DNA from: JAJFJD01 sp965228425
Lineage (GTDB): Bacteria > Pseudomonadota > Alphaproteobacteria > UBA8366
Direction of reading: 5' to 3'
Assembly: GCA_965228425.1 (NCBI GenBank)
Contig: OZ245815.1
Coordinates: 5,022,001-5,086,000, forward strand
Length of the DNA stretch: 64,000 bases
The notes beneath the pieces were generated by a model. The model saw only the letters and a program-made list of their open reading frames with translations, had not been told where the DNA came from and ran no database searches. Positions 17,641-26,380 of the stretch are shown in pieces. The position numbers were made by a program, and so were the translations under genes. Each line of letters starts with the position of its first letter. Within the stretch, counting starts at the first letter, position 1.

Positions 17641-18468
17641 CTACGCCGGCACCGCCAGTTCATCGGGTAGATAGAAGCCGGTGCGTTTATGGAAGCGCGG
17701 CTCAGCATGCGGGAAATGGTTGCGCCGGTGCATGACGGACGTGTTGTCCCACATCAGGATATCGCCCGGCGACCAACTGTGGCAGTAGACATTCTCGGGC
17801 TGCGTGGCATGGGCCGTCAGCTCGGCGAGCAACGCATCGGACTCCGCCGCCGGCAGGTCGCCGATCGCGACCATGTGGTTCGGACTGAGGTAAAGCGCCT
17901 TTCGGTCGAGATACGGGTGCGTCCGAACCATCGGATGGGTAACGTCGGGAATCTCCTGCAATTGGTCCGCCGACAGGCTGTGCCGGCGGATATGTCCCTT
18001 CTTCACCGGCGAATAGACCGCGGTCAACTGGTCGACCCGCGCCCGCAGATCATCCGGCAGCGTCTCATAGGCCGAGACAAGATCCGCGAAACAGGTTTCA
18101 CCGCCTTCCGTCGGGATGGTGATGCCGTACAGGATCGTGCCGAAGACCGGTTTCGGCGTGTAGCTCTGGTCCGAATGCCACTCGAGCACGCCCTTCACCG
18201 GCGCCTCGGTGTCCCGGTTCATCGCATACATCACTTCGGGATGGTCCGGCGAGACGAGCTGCGACTGCACGTGCACGAAAAGCGGCCCGAACCGGCGCGT
18301 GAAGGCGAGCAGCGCCTCGTCGTCCAGCTCCTGCTTCGGGAATACCGCCACCTTGTACTGCATCCAAAGATCGCGCAGCGCCGAGAAGGCGTCCTCGCTC
18401 AACGGTTTCGAAAGATCGACCCCCTCGATCCGCACCGCGAAATCCGACCGTAGTACCGTTTTCTGCAT
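17641..18468 (-). CDS. TauD/TfdA family 2-oxoglutarate dioxygenase (copy 1)
   Basis: 275 residues from ATG 18468, preceded by GGAGGA. The iron facial triad is visible: H98 and D100 in EWHSDQSY and H247 in SVMHRRNHF, with a 2-oxoglutarate-binding arginine near R262. TauD relatives oxidise taurine, sulfate esters, 2,4-D, carnitine precursors and other small acids; the substrate cannot be read here. A second, only distantly similar family member is encoded about 0.6 kb upstream on the same strand, with a GFA-family gene on the other strand between them. An additional in-frame ATG seven codons upstream lacks the ribosome site. Confidence 0.9.
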   Translation of the reverse strand: MQKTVLRSDFAVRIEGVDLSKPLSEDAFSALRDLWMQYKVAVFPKQELDDEALLAFTRRFGPLFVHVQSQLVSPDHPEVMYAMNRDTEAPVKGVLEWHSDQSYTPKPVFGTILYGITIPTEGGETCFADLVSAYETLPDDLRARVDQLTAVYSPVKKGHIRRHSLSADQLQEIPDVTHPMVRTHPYLDRKALYLSPNHMVAIGDLPAAESDALLAELTAHATQPENVYCHSWSPGDILMWDNTSVMHRRNHFPHAEPRFHKRTGFYLPDELAVPA

Positions 18469-18599
18469 GGCTTTCCTCCTCCGCGTCAAAATCGCACAGG
18501 TGCGCGATTCGCATCGAAATCCCGATCTGCGGGCGATTGCTCCATGCTACGCTTCGCCCGCGAAATCGCCAAACCGTACCCTGCTGAAAGGAGCGACGA

Positions 18600-19037
18600 A
18601 TGCCATCGGAATCGACACGCACGGGCAGCTGTCTTTGCGGAGCCGTTAAATTCGAAGTGACCGTCCCCGAACCGAAATTCAGCATTTGCCATTGCGCCAT
18701 GTGCCGAAAGTTGAGCGGCGGCCCCTTGATGTCGGTTCACAGCGAAGGGGATATACGGTTTTCGGAGGAAAAGGGGATGACGTGGTATCGCAGTTCCGAC
18801 TGGGCGGAGCGTGGGTTTTGCGGGAAATGCGGCACCAGCCTGTTTTGGCGCCTTGCCGACCCGAAAACCCCGATGCTCGAAATCTCGCTGGAAGCGCTGG
18901 ACGATATCGAAGACATAACGTTGGAGCGCCACATCTATATTGATTCGAAACCGGATCGCTACGAGTTCAAGGACGACAAGCCCCGCATCACCGAGGCGGA
19001 ACTGTTGAAAGAACTGGGCATGACGCCGCCGGACTAG
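18600..19037 (+). CDS. GFA-family (glutathione-dependent formaldehyde-activating-like) zinc protein
   Basis: 145 residues with the Mss4-like zinc fold. Cysteine pairs appear as CLCGAVKF near residue 12, HCAMCRKLSGG near 30 and GFCGKCGTSLFWR near 73. Most members of this family are uncharacterised; the founding enzyme condenses formaldehyde with glutathione, and others are lyases of unknown substrate. It is transcribed away from TauD copy 1 across a 131-base divergent gap and converges on TauD copy 2. TauD-type reactions often release aldehydes, so handling an aldehyde by-product is a reasonable but unsupported idea. Confidence 0.9.
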   Translation: MPSESTRTGSCLCGAVKFEVTVPEPKFSICHCAMCRKLSGGPLMSVHSEGDIRFSEEKGMTWYRSSDWAERGFCGKCGTSLFWRLADPKTPMLEISLEALDDIEDITLERHIYIDSKPDRYEFKDDKPRITEAELLKELGMTPPD

Positions 19038-19053
19038 CCGCCCCGATTCTTGG

Positions 19054-19935
19054 CTAGGCGACCTGCTCGGCGGTCGGCGCCGGTCCCGCCAACGTGGTGC
19101 GGCGCATGTCGCGGGCCTCGTCCGGCGGGAACGGGCGGGCGCGGTGCATGGTGCGCTGGTTGTCCCACATCACCAGATCGCCGAGTTCCCATTTGTGGCT
19201 GTAGACGAATTCCCGCTGGGTCGCGAATTCCGTGAGGTCGCGCAGGAAGAAACGCGCCTCCGGCACCGGCCAACCCACGATTTCACCGGCATGCGATGAC
19301 AGATACAAGGACTTGCGCCCGGTCGACGGATGCGTGCGGATCAACGACTGGCGCACCGGCTTGAACCGCTCGCGTTCCTCGTCGGTAAAATCGGTGAATC
19401 CAAGTTGCTGGCGCGAGAAGATTTGCGAATGCTCGCAGATCAACCCTTCGCACTGTTCCTTACGGTCCTCGTCCAGCGCCTCATAGGCGGACCGCATGTC
19501 GGCGAATTCCGTGTTCCCGCCTTTCGAGACGACGCTGAGCGCGTAGAGAATCGAGTATTTCGCCGGCACCGGCTTGAAAGAACTGTCCGAATGCCACAGC
19601 CGGTTTCCGATGGCGAACAGGCGTCGGCGGTCGTCGACCGCAAACGGCTTGTTGTCCTTGTCCAGATTAGAGACATCGGCAAAATTCGGCGGCAGGCGGC
19701 GATCCGTCTCGGCGCGTAAGCTCGTGCCGAGCGAGGTCTCGATCGGGCCAAGGCTCTTGGTGAACGCGAGCTGCTCTTTCGCTTTCAGGTTCTGGCCGTG
19801 AAACACAAGGACGGCGTATTCGTCCATACCGGCATGTATCGCCTCCGCATCTTCGGGCGATAAGGGCTGGGCCAGGTCGATGCCGTCCACTTCCCCGGCG
19901 AAACACGGGCCGATCTGACGAATAGTGATGGGCAT
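19054..19935 (-). CDS. TauD/TfdA family 2-oxoglutarate dioxygenase (copy 2)
   Basis: 293 residues from ATG 19935, which has GAGGAG about ten bases upstream. Iron ligands H115 and D117 (LWHSDSSF) and H264 (RTMHRARPF) are present with arginines near 278 for 2-oxoglutarate. The insert LPPNFADVSNLDKDNKPF (about 81-98) and the pattern of the RTMHRARPF end resemble the TfdA (2,4-D dioxygenase) branch more than taurine dioxygenase. It converges on the GFA gene (16 bases apart) and is divergent from the large alpha/beta hydrolase gene across 240 bases. Confidence 0.9.
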   Translation of the reverse strand: MPITIRQIGPCFAGEVDGIDLAQPLSPEDAEAIHAGMDEYAVLVFHGQNLKAKEQLAFTKSLGPIETSLGTSLRAETDRRLPPNFADVSNLDKDNKPFAVDDRRRLFAIGNRLWHSDSSFKPVPAKYSILYALSVVSKGGNTEFADMRSAYEALDEDRKEQCEGLICEHSQIFSRQQLGFTDFTDEERERFKPVRQSLIRTHPSTGRKSLYLSSHAGEIVGWPVPEARFFLRDLTEFATQREFVYSHKWELGDLVMWDNQRTMHRARPFPPDEARDMRRTTLAGPAPTAEQVA

Positions 19936-20175
19936 GCTGCGGCACTCCTCTTCGCGGTCACGGCACCAGTTTACGGCAAGACCCGCGTGCCACCCAAACC
20001 CGGCGCGGGACATCCCTGCGACGCCATCCAGCACGTGGCCATATCGCCGTACGGCTGGAGCGGTTGAGCGGCGAGTTGCCGAAATCGACCGGTGGAGTAG
20101 ACTGGTCCCTCTCTACCGGCCCAGCACCGCCCGTCGCACTCTTGCCCCGCCCTGCCTGCAAGAAGGAGATTCAGC

Positions 20176-22194
20176 ATGACGAACCTGATCGAGCTTCGCA
20201 TCCACGACCGCAGGCCCTTCGCCGACGGGCATGAATTCGGCGAGACCGGGGCGTATGAGCGCCTGCGCGGGACCGCGCATTTCGCCGTCGATCCCACGGC
20301 ACCAGCGCAAGCGGATGTCTTCGACATCGACAAGGCGCCCGTAAACGACAAAGGGTTGGTCGAGTTCACCGCGGATTTCTTCATCCTCCAACCGCTCGAC
20401 CCGGCACGCGGTAACAATCGTCTGTTTTATGATTTCGGCAATCGCGGCAACATGCGCTCGCTGCAATTCTTCAACGACGCGCCGGGCAGCAACGATCCCC
20501 AGACACTGGCGCATGCCGGCAACGGCTTTTTCTTTCGTCAGGGATACACGGTGTTGTGGAGCGCCTGGCAAGGCGATCTGGTTCCGGGCAACGACCGTGT
20601 CCTGATGCGGCTACCGGTCGCCAGCGACAAAGGCAAACCGCTGACCGGGCTCATCCAGCAGGAATACTCGGTATCCGAACCGGGAACGTCCTGGCTGCCG
20701 CTGTCCGGCCGCGCATCGACCCGAAGCCATCCGACGATCTCGCTCGACACCCGCGAAGCGCGCCTGACCAAGCGGCGCTATCCCTACAGTGAGAGCATAG
20801 AGATCGCGCCCGAGGACTGGGCGTTCGCCCGGGTCGAGGGCGGCGAAGGACTGGACGATCAAGGCGCCGAGATCGGCATCCACCCGTCCGATCAGCACAT
20901 CTATCTGAAAGCCGGTTTCGAACCCGGTTGGATCTACCAACTCACCTATTCGGGGCGCGACCCCTTGGTGTTGGGACTCGGCCATGCGGCGATCCGCGAT
21001 CTCGTCAGTTATTTGCGCCACGGCGACAAAGACGCCGCCGGCAACGCCAATCCGGTCGGTCCGATAGAAAAGGCCTATTGCTGGGGCCGCTCGCAGACCG
21101 GACGCTGCATACGCGACTTCATCTACCGCGGGTTCAACGCAGACAAGGATGGGCAGAAGGTTTTCGACGGCGCGTTGCCGCATGTATCGGGCGCGGGCTT
21201 GATGCGGATGCATCACCGTTTCGCCAACCTGATCACCGGCGCCGGCGGCGTGTACGAGGACAATTTCATCTACGGGGACCGCTTCCCCTTTTCCTACGCG
21301 GAGACGACCGACCACTTCACCGGCAAGACCGACGCCATCCTAACCCGGCCGGATACCGACCCGCTGGTCATTCACACGCAAACCTCGACCGAGTATTGGC
21401 AGCGCCGCGGATCGCTCGTTCACACCGATACCCAGGGCAACGATCTGCCGCAGCCGGATACGGTTCGAATCTATCTGTGGGCCAGTTCCCAGCATTTTGC
21501 GAGCCCGCGGATCGAACAGCCGAAAAAACCGGCCGCCGGTACGAATTTCATCAATACTGTCCATACCTCGCCCTTCTTCCGGGCGATGCTCGACGCCATG
21601 GACCGCTGGGAAACCGACGGGACCCCGCCGCCCGACTCGCGCGTCCCCTCGCGTGCGGACGGAACGCTGATCCCGTTCGAACACTACGCGGAAGCATTCC
21701 CCCATATTCCCGGGCAGGGGCTGCCGCATGGCCCGCTAAGTTTTCCGTTTATGGATTTCGGACCGGATGCGGACGACGGTCTGATCACTGTGCTGCCGCC
21801 CGACATCAAGGACGGCGAGGGGTATCCCGTCCTTGTGCCGGCCACCGACGAGGACGGCAACGAGGTCGCTGGCGTGCGTGCCCCGATGGTGCAGGCGCCA
21901 CTCGGCACCTATACCGCTTGGAACTTGCGGGCGCGCGGCCAGGGCCGTGGGTACATCCTCAAGCTCGACGGGTCGTATATTCCATTCCCCGACACGCCGG
22001 ACGAACGCCAAGCGACGTCCGACCCACGACGATCCGTGCTGGAGCGCTATGGCTCCCAGGAAGGATACGTCGACGCGATCCGGAAAGCGGCGGAAGCCCT
22101 CGTGGAGGACCGTTTGATCCTCGCGGAGGACGTCGACCGAATCGTCGCCATGGCGGCCGACTGGGGCAGATCGCGTCACGACGTTAGACTTTAG
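20176..22194 (+). CDS. Large alpha/beta hydrolase domain protein (Abhydrolase_10-like)
   Basis: 672 residues, far longer than a standard alpha/beta hydrolase. The nucleophile elbow is GRSQTGRC with S306. The opening segment, with HEFGETGAYERLRGTAHF near residue 16, and later ARGNNRLFYDFGNRG are typical of the uncharacterised Abhydrolase_10 family found in alphaproteobacteria and actinobacteria. No signal peptide is seen. An esterase or lactonase activity is likely from the fold, but no substrate is known for the family. AAGAAGGAGA precedes the ATG. It is divergent from TauD copy 2. Confidence 0.85.
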   Translation: MTNLIELRIHDRRPFADGHEFGETGAYERLRGTAHFAVDPTAPAQADVFDIDKAPVNDKGLVEFTADFFILQPLDPARGNNRLFYDFGNRGNMRSLQFFNDAPGSNDPQTLAHAGNGFFFRQGYTVLWSAWQGDLVPGNDRVLMRLPVASDKGKPLTGLIQQEYSVSEPGTSWLPLSGRASTRSHPTISLDTREARLTKRRYPYSESIEIAPEDWAFARVEGGEGLDDQGAEIGIHPSDQHIYLKAGFEPGWIYQLTYSGRDPLVLGLGHAAIRDLVSYLRHGDKDAAGNANPVGPIEKAYCWGRSQTGRCIRDFIYRGFNADKDGQKVFDGALPHVSGAGLMRMHHRFANLITGAGGVYEDNFIYGDRFPFSYAETTDHFTGKTDAILTRPDTDPLVIHTQTSTEYWQRRGSLVHTDTQGNDLPQPDTVRIYLWASSQHFASPRIEQPKKPAAGTNFINTVHTSPFFRAMLDAMDRWETDGTPPPDSRVPSRADGTLIPFEHYAEAFPHIPGQGLPHGPLSFPFMDFGPDADDGLITVLPPDIKDGEGYPVLVPATDEDGNEVAGVRAPMVQAPLGTYTAWNLRARGQGRGYILKLDGSYIPFPDTPDERQATSDPRRSVLERYGSQEGYVDAIRKAAEALVEDRLILAEDVDRIVAMAADWGRSRHDVRL

Positions 22195-22293
22195 CAAGCG
22201 CCGCACAACATCACTGGCAGAGAGAGATGGAACGCGGCAGAATGCCATGGCCGCGATCAACCCGTTTCATCGTCAACCAGAGGGGTGGTTAGG

Positions 22294-23115
22294 GTGCGAT
22301 TGATCTTTGCAGCTTTGCTCGGCGTCCTGTTCTGGTCCGCTGCCGTGCCGACGCCTGCCGCCGCCAGTCGGTGCATTGCCTTCGTCGACCGGGGGCCGGA
22401 CATTCCCACGATCGTGCCGGCGGGCTTCTCGCTTGCGCAAAAATCCGTAGCGCAAGGCGCGGGCCAAGTGAAGATCACCTATATCGACCATTCCACCTTT
22501 CGCCTGCGCACGCCGTCCGCGGTCGTGATCGCCACGGACTACGCCGGCTACGCCGGGGAGGGGCCGGTGCCGACGGTGGTTACCATGAACCACGCGCACG
22601 AGACGCACTACACCGACTTCCCCGATCCCGCCATCGAACATGTGCTTCGGGGCTGGAACCCGAAGGGCGGCCCGGCCGAACATCGGCTGACCGTCCGCGA
22701 CACGCTGATCCGCAACGTCTCGACCGACATCCGGACCTGGAACCACGACATAGTCGAAAAGGACGGCAACTCGATCTTCATCTTCGAGGTCGCCGATCTC
22801 TGCATCGGCCATCTCGGCCATCTGCATCACAAGCCGTCGCCGCAGCAACTCGCCCGGATCGGCCGGCTCGACGTCGTCTTCGCGCCGGTCGACGGCACCT
22901 ATACGCTCGACCTGCCGGCGATGATCGAGGTGCTGAAGGCGCTGCGCGCGAGCTTGGTGATCCCGATGCATTACTTCGCCGGCGATTCGCTGGAAGGATT
23001 CCTGGCCGGCATGCGGAAGGAATTCGCGATCCGCACGCAGAAGGAAAAGACCACGCTCGTGTCGCTCAAGACCCTGCCGGACCGCCCAACCGTCCTGGTA
23101 CTGCCGGGTCTGTAA
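22294..23115 (+). CDS. Exported metallo-beta-lactamase-fold hydrolase (UlaG-like)
   Basis: About 273 residues. A signal peptide runs from a GTG start (22294, or 22285 three codons earlier) to around PAAAS. The MBL fold then begins with KITYIDHSTFRLRTP. The usual HxHxDH metal motif is replaced by NHAHETHY, so the Asp of the second metal site is a Thr while the histidines remain. Further metal candidates are GHLGHLHH and the late IPMHYF histidine. UlaG-type proteins hydrolyse lactones or phosphoesters. Periplasmic location and the changed motif make the activity uncertain. Confidence 0.8.
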   Translation: MRLIFAALLGVLFWSAAVPTPAAASRCIAFVDRGPDIPTIVPAGFSLAQKSVAQGAGQVKITYIDHSTFRLRTPSAVVIATDYAGYAGEGPVPTVVTMNHAHETHYTDFPDPAIEHVLRGWNPKGGPAEHRLTVRDTLIRNVSTDIRTWNHDIVEKDGNSIFIFEVADLCIGHLGHLHHKPSPQQLARIGRLDVVFAPVDGTYTLDLPAMIEVLKALRASLVIPMHYFAGDSLEGFLAGMRKEFAIRTQKEKTTLVSLKTLPDRPTVLVLPGL

Positions 23116-23118
23116 ACC

Positions 23119-23135
23119 GCGGTTAACTTAACCGC
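23119..23135. promoter_or_regulatory. Perfect 8-base inverted repeat upstream of the TRAP operon
   Basis: GCGGTTAA and TTAACCGC flank a single C, four bases after the MBL-fold gene's stop and 144 bases before dctP. It may be an operator for an unseen regulator of the transporter. The arms are too short and lack a T tract, so it is not a convincing terminator. Confidence 0.45.
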
Positions 23136-23196
23136 TCTCTCCCCGCGCTCGACCTGGTTCGGACTCCACCGTAAGGCGAATTTGTCCGTAACATCA

Positions 23197-23226
23197 TTGA
23201 CACTACGGCAATTCACCTAGTCTACT
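23197..23226 (+). promoter_or_regulatory. Candidate sigma-70 promoter for the TRAP operon
   Basis: TTGACA at 23197-23202, an 18-base spacer, then TCTACT at 23221-23226 (four of six to the -10 consensus). Transcription would start about 45 bases before the dctP ATG. Confidence 0.4.
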
Positions 23227-23278
23227 TGCGCGTAGGCAAGGCAATAACGAACCAGATCAAAATTGTCGGGAGGAAATT

Positions 23279-24313
23279 ATGCATCGCTTCATCGTCGGCG
23301 CAGTTGCCGCCGTCGCCATCTCCTTTGCGGGAATGGCCCATGCACAGACCGTTATCAAAATCCAGACGGCGAACGCCGCCGGTAGTTTCTCGCTCAACTA
23401 TCTGAACGAAAATTGGGTGCCGAAACTCGAAGCCATGACCTATGGCAAGATCAAGATCGATATCCGCCCCAGCAAATCCGTCGTGCCGCATCGCGAAACG
23501 CCGCAAGCGGTTGCCGCCGGTATCCTGCAAGGCGACCTGAACGCGGTTGCGTATTTCGCCGGCCGGGATCCGGTCTTCGGAATCATGGGCGATCTGATCG
23601 CCGGCTACGACACGCCGTACCAGAAGCAGATGTTCTTCCGATTCGGCGGCGGAACCGCGATCCTGCAGAAAGCCTGGGACAAACATTTCCCCGGTAAGAT
23701 CCACGTCGTCGGCGCCGGACCCTTCGCGAAGGAAGCCTTCGTGTCGACGGTGCCGATCCGCAAGGTCGAGGATTTGAAGGGATTGAAGCTGCGGTCGCCG
23801 GAAGGCATGGCCGCCGAAGTGTTCCGCCGCACGGGTTCCGCCCCGACGTCGATTCCGTTCCCGGAATTGTACACGGCGCTCGAAAAGAAAGTCGTGGATG
23901 CTGCCGACGCAAGCTCCTACACCAACAACGCGTCGCTGGGCTTCAACAAGATCGCGAAATATCCGCTCTATCCCGGCATCCACTCGATGGCGGTGCTTCA
24001 GTTCGTCATCAACAAGGACGTTTGGAACAAGATCGGCCCGCAAGGCCAGGCCGCGCTTGAGACCTGGTACTTCGCCGCATGGACGGACGTGACCCGGGCC
24101 ACCGACCTGCAGGACCGCAAGCTGGTCGCCGCGGACAAGGCCGGCACGGGAACCCCCGGTGTCGAGATCATCGACTGGCCGCAGGAAGAGCGCGACAAGC
24201 TGCGCGCGATTGCGGCAGGCGCCTGGAAGGATGTCGGCAAGCAGAGCGAGCTGGCGCAAGAAGCCTATGACGCCCACATTAAGTTCATGAAAACATTGGG
24301 CTTGCTGAAGTAG
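23279..24313 (+). CDS. TRAP transporter periplasmic binding protein (DctP/TAXI-like P subunit)
   Basis: 344 residues: signal peptide with an AHA cleavage site near residue 22, then the DctP fold. The conserved arginine-bearing block VEDLKGLKLRSPEGMA (about 163-178) contacts the carboxylate of the ligand in characterised members, and SIPFPELYTALEKKVVDAAD follows. The substrate is likely an organic or keto acid; no more precise guess is justified. GGGAGG lies about ten bases before the ATG. It is the first gene of dctPQM and is followed by a strong hairpin that probably raises its expression over the membrane subunits. Confidence 0.94.
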   Translation: MHRFIVGAVAAVAISFAGMAHAQTVIKIQTANAAGSFSLNYLNENWVPKLEAMTYGKIKIDIRPSKSVVPHRETPQAVAAGILQGDLNAVAYFAGRDPVFGIMGDLIAGYDTPYQKQMFFRFGGGTAILQKAWDKHFPGKIHVVGAGPFAKEAFVSTVPIRKVEDLKGLKLRSPEGMAAEVFRRTGSAPTSIPFPELYTALEKKVVDAADASSYTNNASLGFNKIAKYPLYPGIHSMAVLQFVINKDVWNKIGPQGQAALETWYFAAWTDVTRATDLQDRKLVAADKAGTGTPGVEIIDWPQEERDKLRAIAAGAWKDVGKQSELAQEAYDAHIKFMKTLGLLK

Positions 24314-24344
24314 GCGACCATCCGAACTCACCAATAGCGAACGT

Positions 24345-24371
24345 GCCGTGACGAGTCTTTCTCGTCACGGC
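24345..24371 (+). terminator. Intercistronic hairpin between dctP and dctQ
   Basis: A perfect 11-base stem, GCCGTGACGAG with CTCGTCACGGC, around a TCTTT loop, lying 31 bases after the dctP stop. It lacks a T tract, so it probably protects the 3' end of the dctP message or terminates partially, as is common for binding-protein genes in transporter operons. Confidence 0.7.
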
Positions 24372-24393
24372 TAGTTTCGCGTGGAGCCTGTCC

Positions 24394-24912
24394 ATGAATG
24401 CTCTGATTCGCGCGGTCGATCGCCTGAACCAGTATGTCGGCTTGTCCGTTTCCCACCTCTACTTGATCTGCGCCGCCGTTACCGTCTACGAGGTCGCGAT
24501 GCGGTACTTCTTCAACGCACCGACGCAGTGGGCGTTCGAGGTGGTGATGGTCGTCTGCGCGTCGGCCTGGGCGCTGTCCGGATCCTACGTGACGATGCGG
24601 CGGTCGCATATCGCCATCACCGTCCTGTACGAACACGTGCACGGCCGCGCGAAGTGGTGGCTCGACCTTTTCATCCTACTGATCAGCCACGCGGCGATGT
24701 TCACCTTCGCCTTCGCGCTGTGGGACCCGATGGTGCATGCCATCCGCGGTCTGGAGCGGAGCGGCACCTCGTTCAATTCACCGGAACCGCTGATCCTGAA
24801 GACGTTGCTGTTCGTCGGCGCGGTGCTCTACAGCCTGCAGCTCGTAGTCAACCTGATCAAACATTTGACCGGTCACGGCGTGCCGAAATCCACCGAGCTT
24901 CCGGGGGATTGA
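24394..24912 (+). CDS. TRAP transporter small membrane subunit DctQ
   Basis: 172 residues with four hydrophobic segments (about 20-38, 47-68, 90-112 and 133-152), the standard topology of DctQ proteins. The motif VYEVAMRYFFNAPTQWAFEV at the end of helix 1 is the family signature. It forms the membrane complex with DctM, stabilising the transport subunit for sodium-driven uptake. The gene lies 80 bases after dctP, with a hairpin between, and only four bases before dctM, so Q and M are tightly coupled. Confidence 0.92.
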   Translation: MNALIRAVDRLNQYVGLSVSHLYLICAAVTVYEVAMRYFFNAPTQWAFEVVMVVCASAWALSGSYVTMRRSHIAITVLYEHVHGRAKWWLDLFILLISHAAMFTFAFALWDPMVHAIRGLERSGTSFNSPEPLILKTLLFVGAVLYSLQLVVNLIKHLTGHGVPKSTELPGD

Positions 24913-24916
24913 GGCG

Positions 24917-26326
24917 ATGAAAAACAACAAACCCCTGCAAGTCGCGGTCAGCGTAATCGTCGTCGCGATCACGATCGGAATTGCCTACGGCTTCTTCAAT
25001 ATGAAGTCGATGGATATCCAATCCTCGACCTTGATTATCGTCGGCTCGATGATCTTCCTGATGGCGCTCGGCATTCCGCTGGGGGTCGTCACCATGACGG
25101 TCTCCATCGGCACCGCCTTGGCCTATTTCGGCGTCCCCGGCCTGTTCCTGGTCGCCAGCAATGCGCAAGGCCTGCTCGAAGCCTATCCGCTGGTCGCGGT
25201 CCCGCTGTTCGTGCTGATGGCCAATATCCTGGAACGCTCGGGTGTCGCCGAGGACCTGTTCGACGCGATGTCGATCATCGCCGGGCGGCTGCGCGGCGGC
25301 GTCGCGGTGCAAACCACCCTCGTCGCGGTCCTGATGGCGGCGATGACCGGCATCATGGGCGGCGAGATCGTCATGCTCGGGCTGATTGCATTGCCGCAGA
25401 TGTTACGCCTCGGCTATGACAAGAAACTGGCGATGGGCACCATCTGCGCCGGCGGCTCGCTGGCCACGCTGATCCCGCCGTCGGTGATCATGATCATCTA
25501 CGGCCTCACCGCGAATGTCTCGATCAGCGATCTGTTCCTCGGCGGGTTCCTGCCGGGACTGCTGCTCGCCAGTCTCTACATCACCTACATCATGATCCGC
25601 TGTCAGATTCAGCCGCACCTCGCACCCTTGCCCGCGGAAGGGCTGGTTCAGATGACCGGCGCCGAGAAGACCGCGAAGATGAAGGGCCTGATCCTGCCGA
25701 TGCTGCTCATCCTTTGGGTGCTCGGCAGCATCTACGGCGGCATCGCCACGGTGACCGAGGCCGCGGCGGTCGGCGTGTTCGGCGCGGTGGCGGCCGCCGC
25801 GACCCGCAAGAAGCTGACCTGGCACATGCTGCAGGAAGCGCTGCGCAAGACCATGATCACGGTCGCCACGATCATCTGGCTGATCCTGGGTGCTGTCAGC
25901 TTCGTCGGCATCTACAACATCATCGGCGGCAACACCTTCGTGCAGGGCCTGCTGACCGGGTTGGACCTGCCGCCGCTGGGCGTGATCTTCGTCATCATGG
26001 GCATCCTGATCGTGCTCGGCACGTTCATGGAATGGATCGCCATCGCCTATATCACCGTGCCGATCTTCGCGCCGGTGGTGGTCAGCCTGGGCTTCGACCC
26101 GATCTGGTTCGGCGTGCTGTTCGTGATGAACATCCAGATTTACTTCCTGTCGCCACCCTTCGGGCCAGCCTGTTTCTGGCTCAAAAGCGTGGCGCCACCG
26201 GACATAACGCTGCAGGAGATATTCCTGGCCGTGCTGCCCTTCATCGGGCTGCAGATCATCGGCCTGACGCTGGTGATGATCTTCCCGGAGATCGTGCTGC
26301 TGCTGCCGCGGGTGATCGGCGGGTAG
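24917..26326 (+). CDS. TRAP transporter large membrane subunit DctM
   Basis: 469 residues with about twelve to thirteen membrane helices, member of the IT superfamily. Recognisable segments are GIPLGVVTMTVSIGTALAYFG, FVLMANILERSGVAEDLFDA and, in the middle, ATLIPPSVIMIIYGL, the conserved helical hairpin region that contributes to sodium and substrate sites. The C terminus has LSPPFGPACFWLKSVAPPDI, also typical. It is the last gene of the TRAP operon, followed by a hairpin shared with the convergent LLM gene. Confidence 0.95.
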   Translation: MKNNKPLQVAVSVIVVAITIGIAYGFFNMKSMDIQSSTLIIVGSMIFLMALGIPLGVVTMTVSIGTALAYFGVPGLFLVASNAQGLLEAYPLVAVPLFVLMANILERSGVAEDLFDAMSIIAGRLRGGVAVQTTLVAVLMAAMTGIMGGEIVMLGLIALPQMLRLGYDKKLAMGTICAGGSLATLIPPSVIMIIYGLTANVSISDLFLGGFLPGLLLASLYITYIMIRCQIQPHLAPLPAEGLVQMTGAEKTAKMKGLILPMLLILWVLGSIYGGIATVTEAAAVGVFGAVAAAATRKKLTWHMLQEALRKTMITVATIIWLILGAVSFVGIYNIIGGNTFVQGLLTGLDLPPLGVIFVIMGILIVLGTFMEWIAIAYITVPIFAPVVVSLGFDPIWFGVLFVMNIQIYFLSPPFGPACFWLKSVAPPDITLQEIFLAVLPFIGLQIIGLTLVMIFPEIVLLLPRVIGG

Positions 26327-26343
26327 CGATACAAATCTAGGAA

Positions 26344-26379
26344 CGGGCCGCGGACGTCGGATCGGCGACCCGCGGCCCG
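26344..26379. terminator. Bidirectional terminator-like hairpin between dctM and the LLM gene
   Basis: Ten-base perfect stem, CGGGCCGCGG (26344-26353) with CCGCGGCCCG (26370-26379), 16-base loop, placed between two converging genes and 17 bases after the dctM stop. There is little T tract on either side. Confidence 0.65.
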
Positions 26380-26380
26380 C

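Noticed and set aside
18600..19037. GFA gene as a proven formaldehyde-detoxifying enzyme
   Set aside because: Most GFA-family members are uncharacterised and no glutathione-dependent formaldehyde dehydrogenase gene is adjacent.
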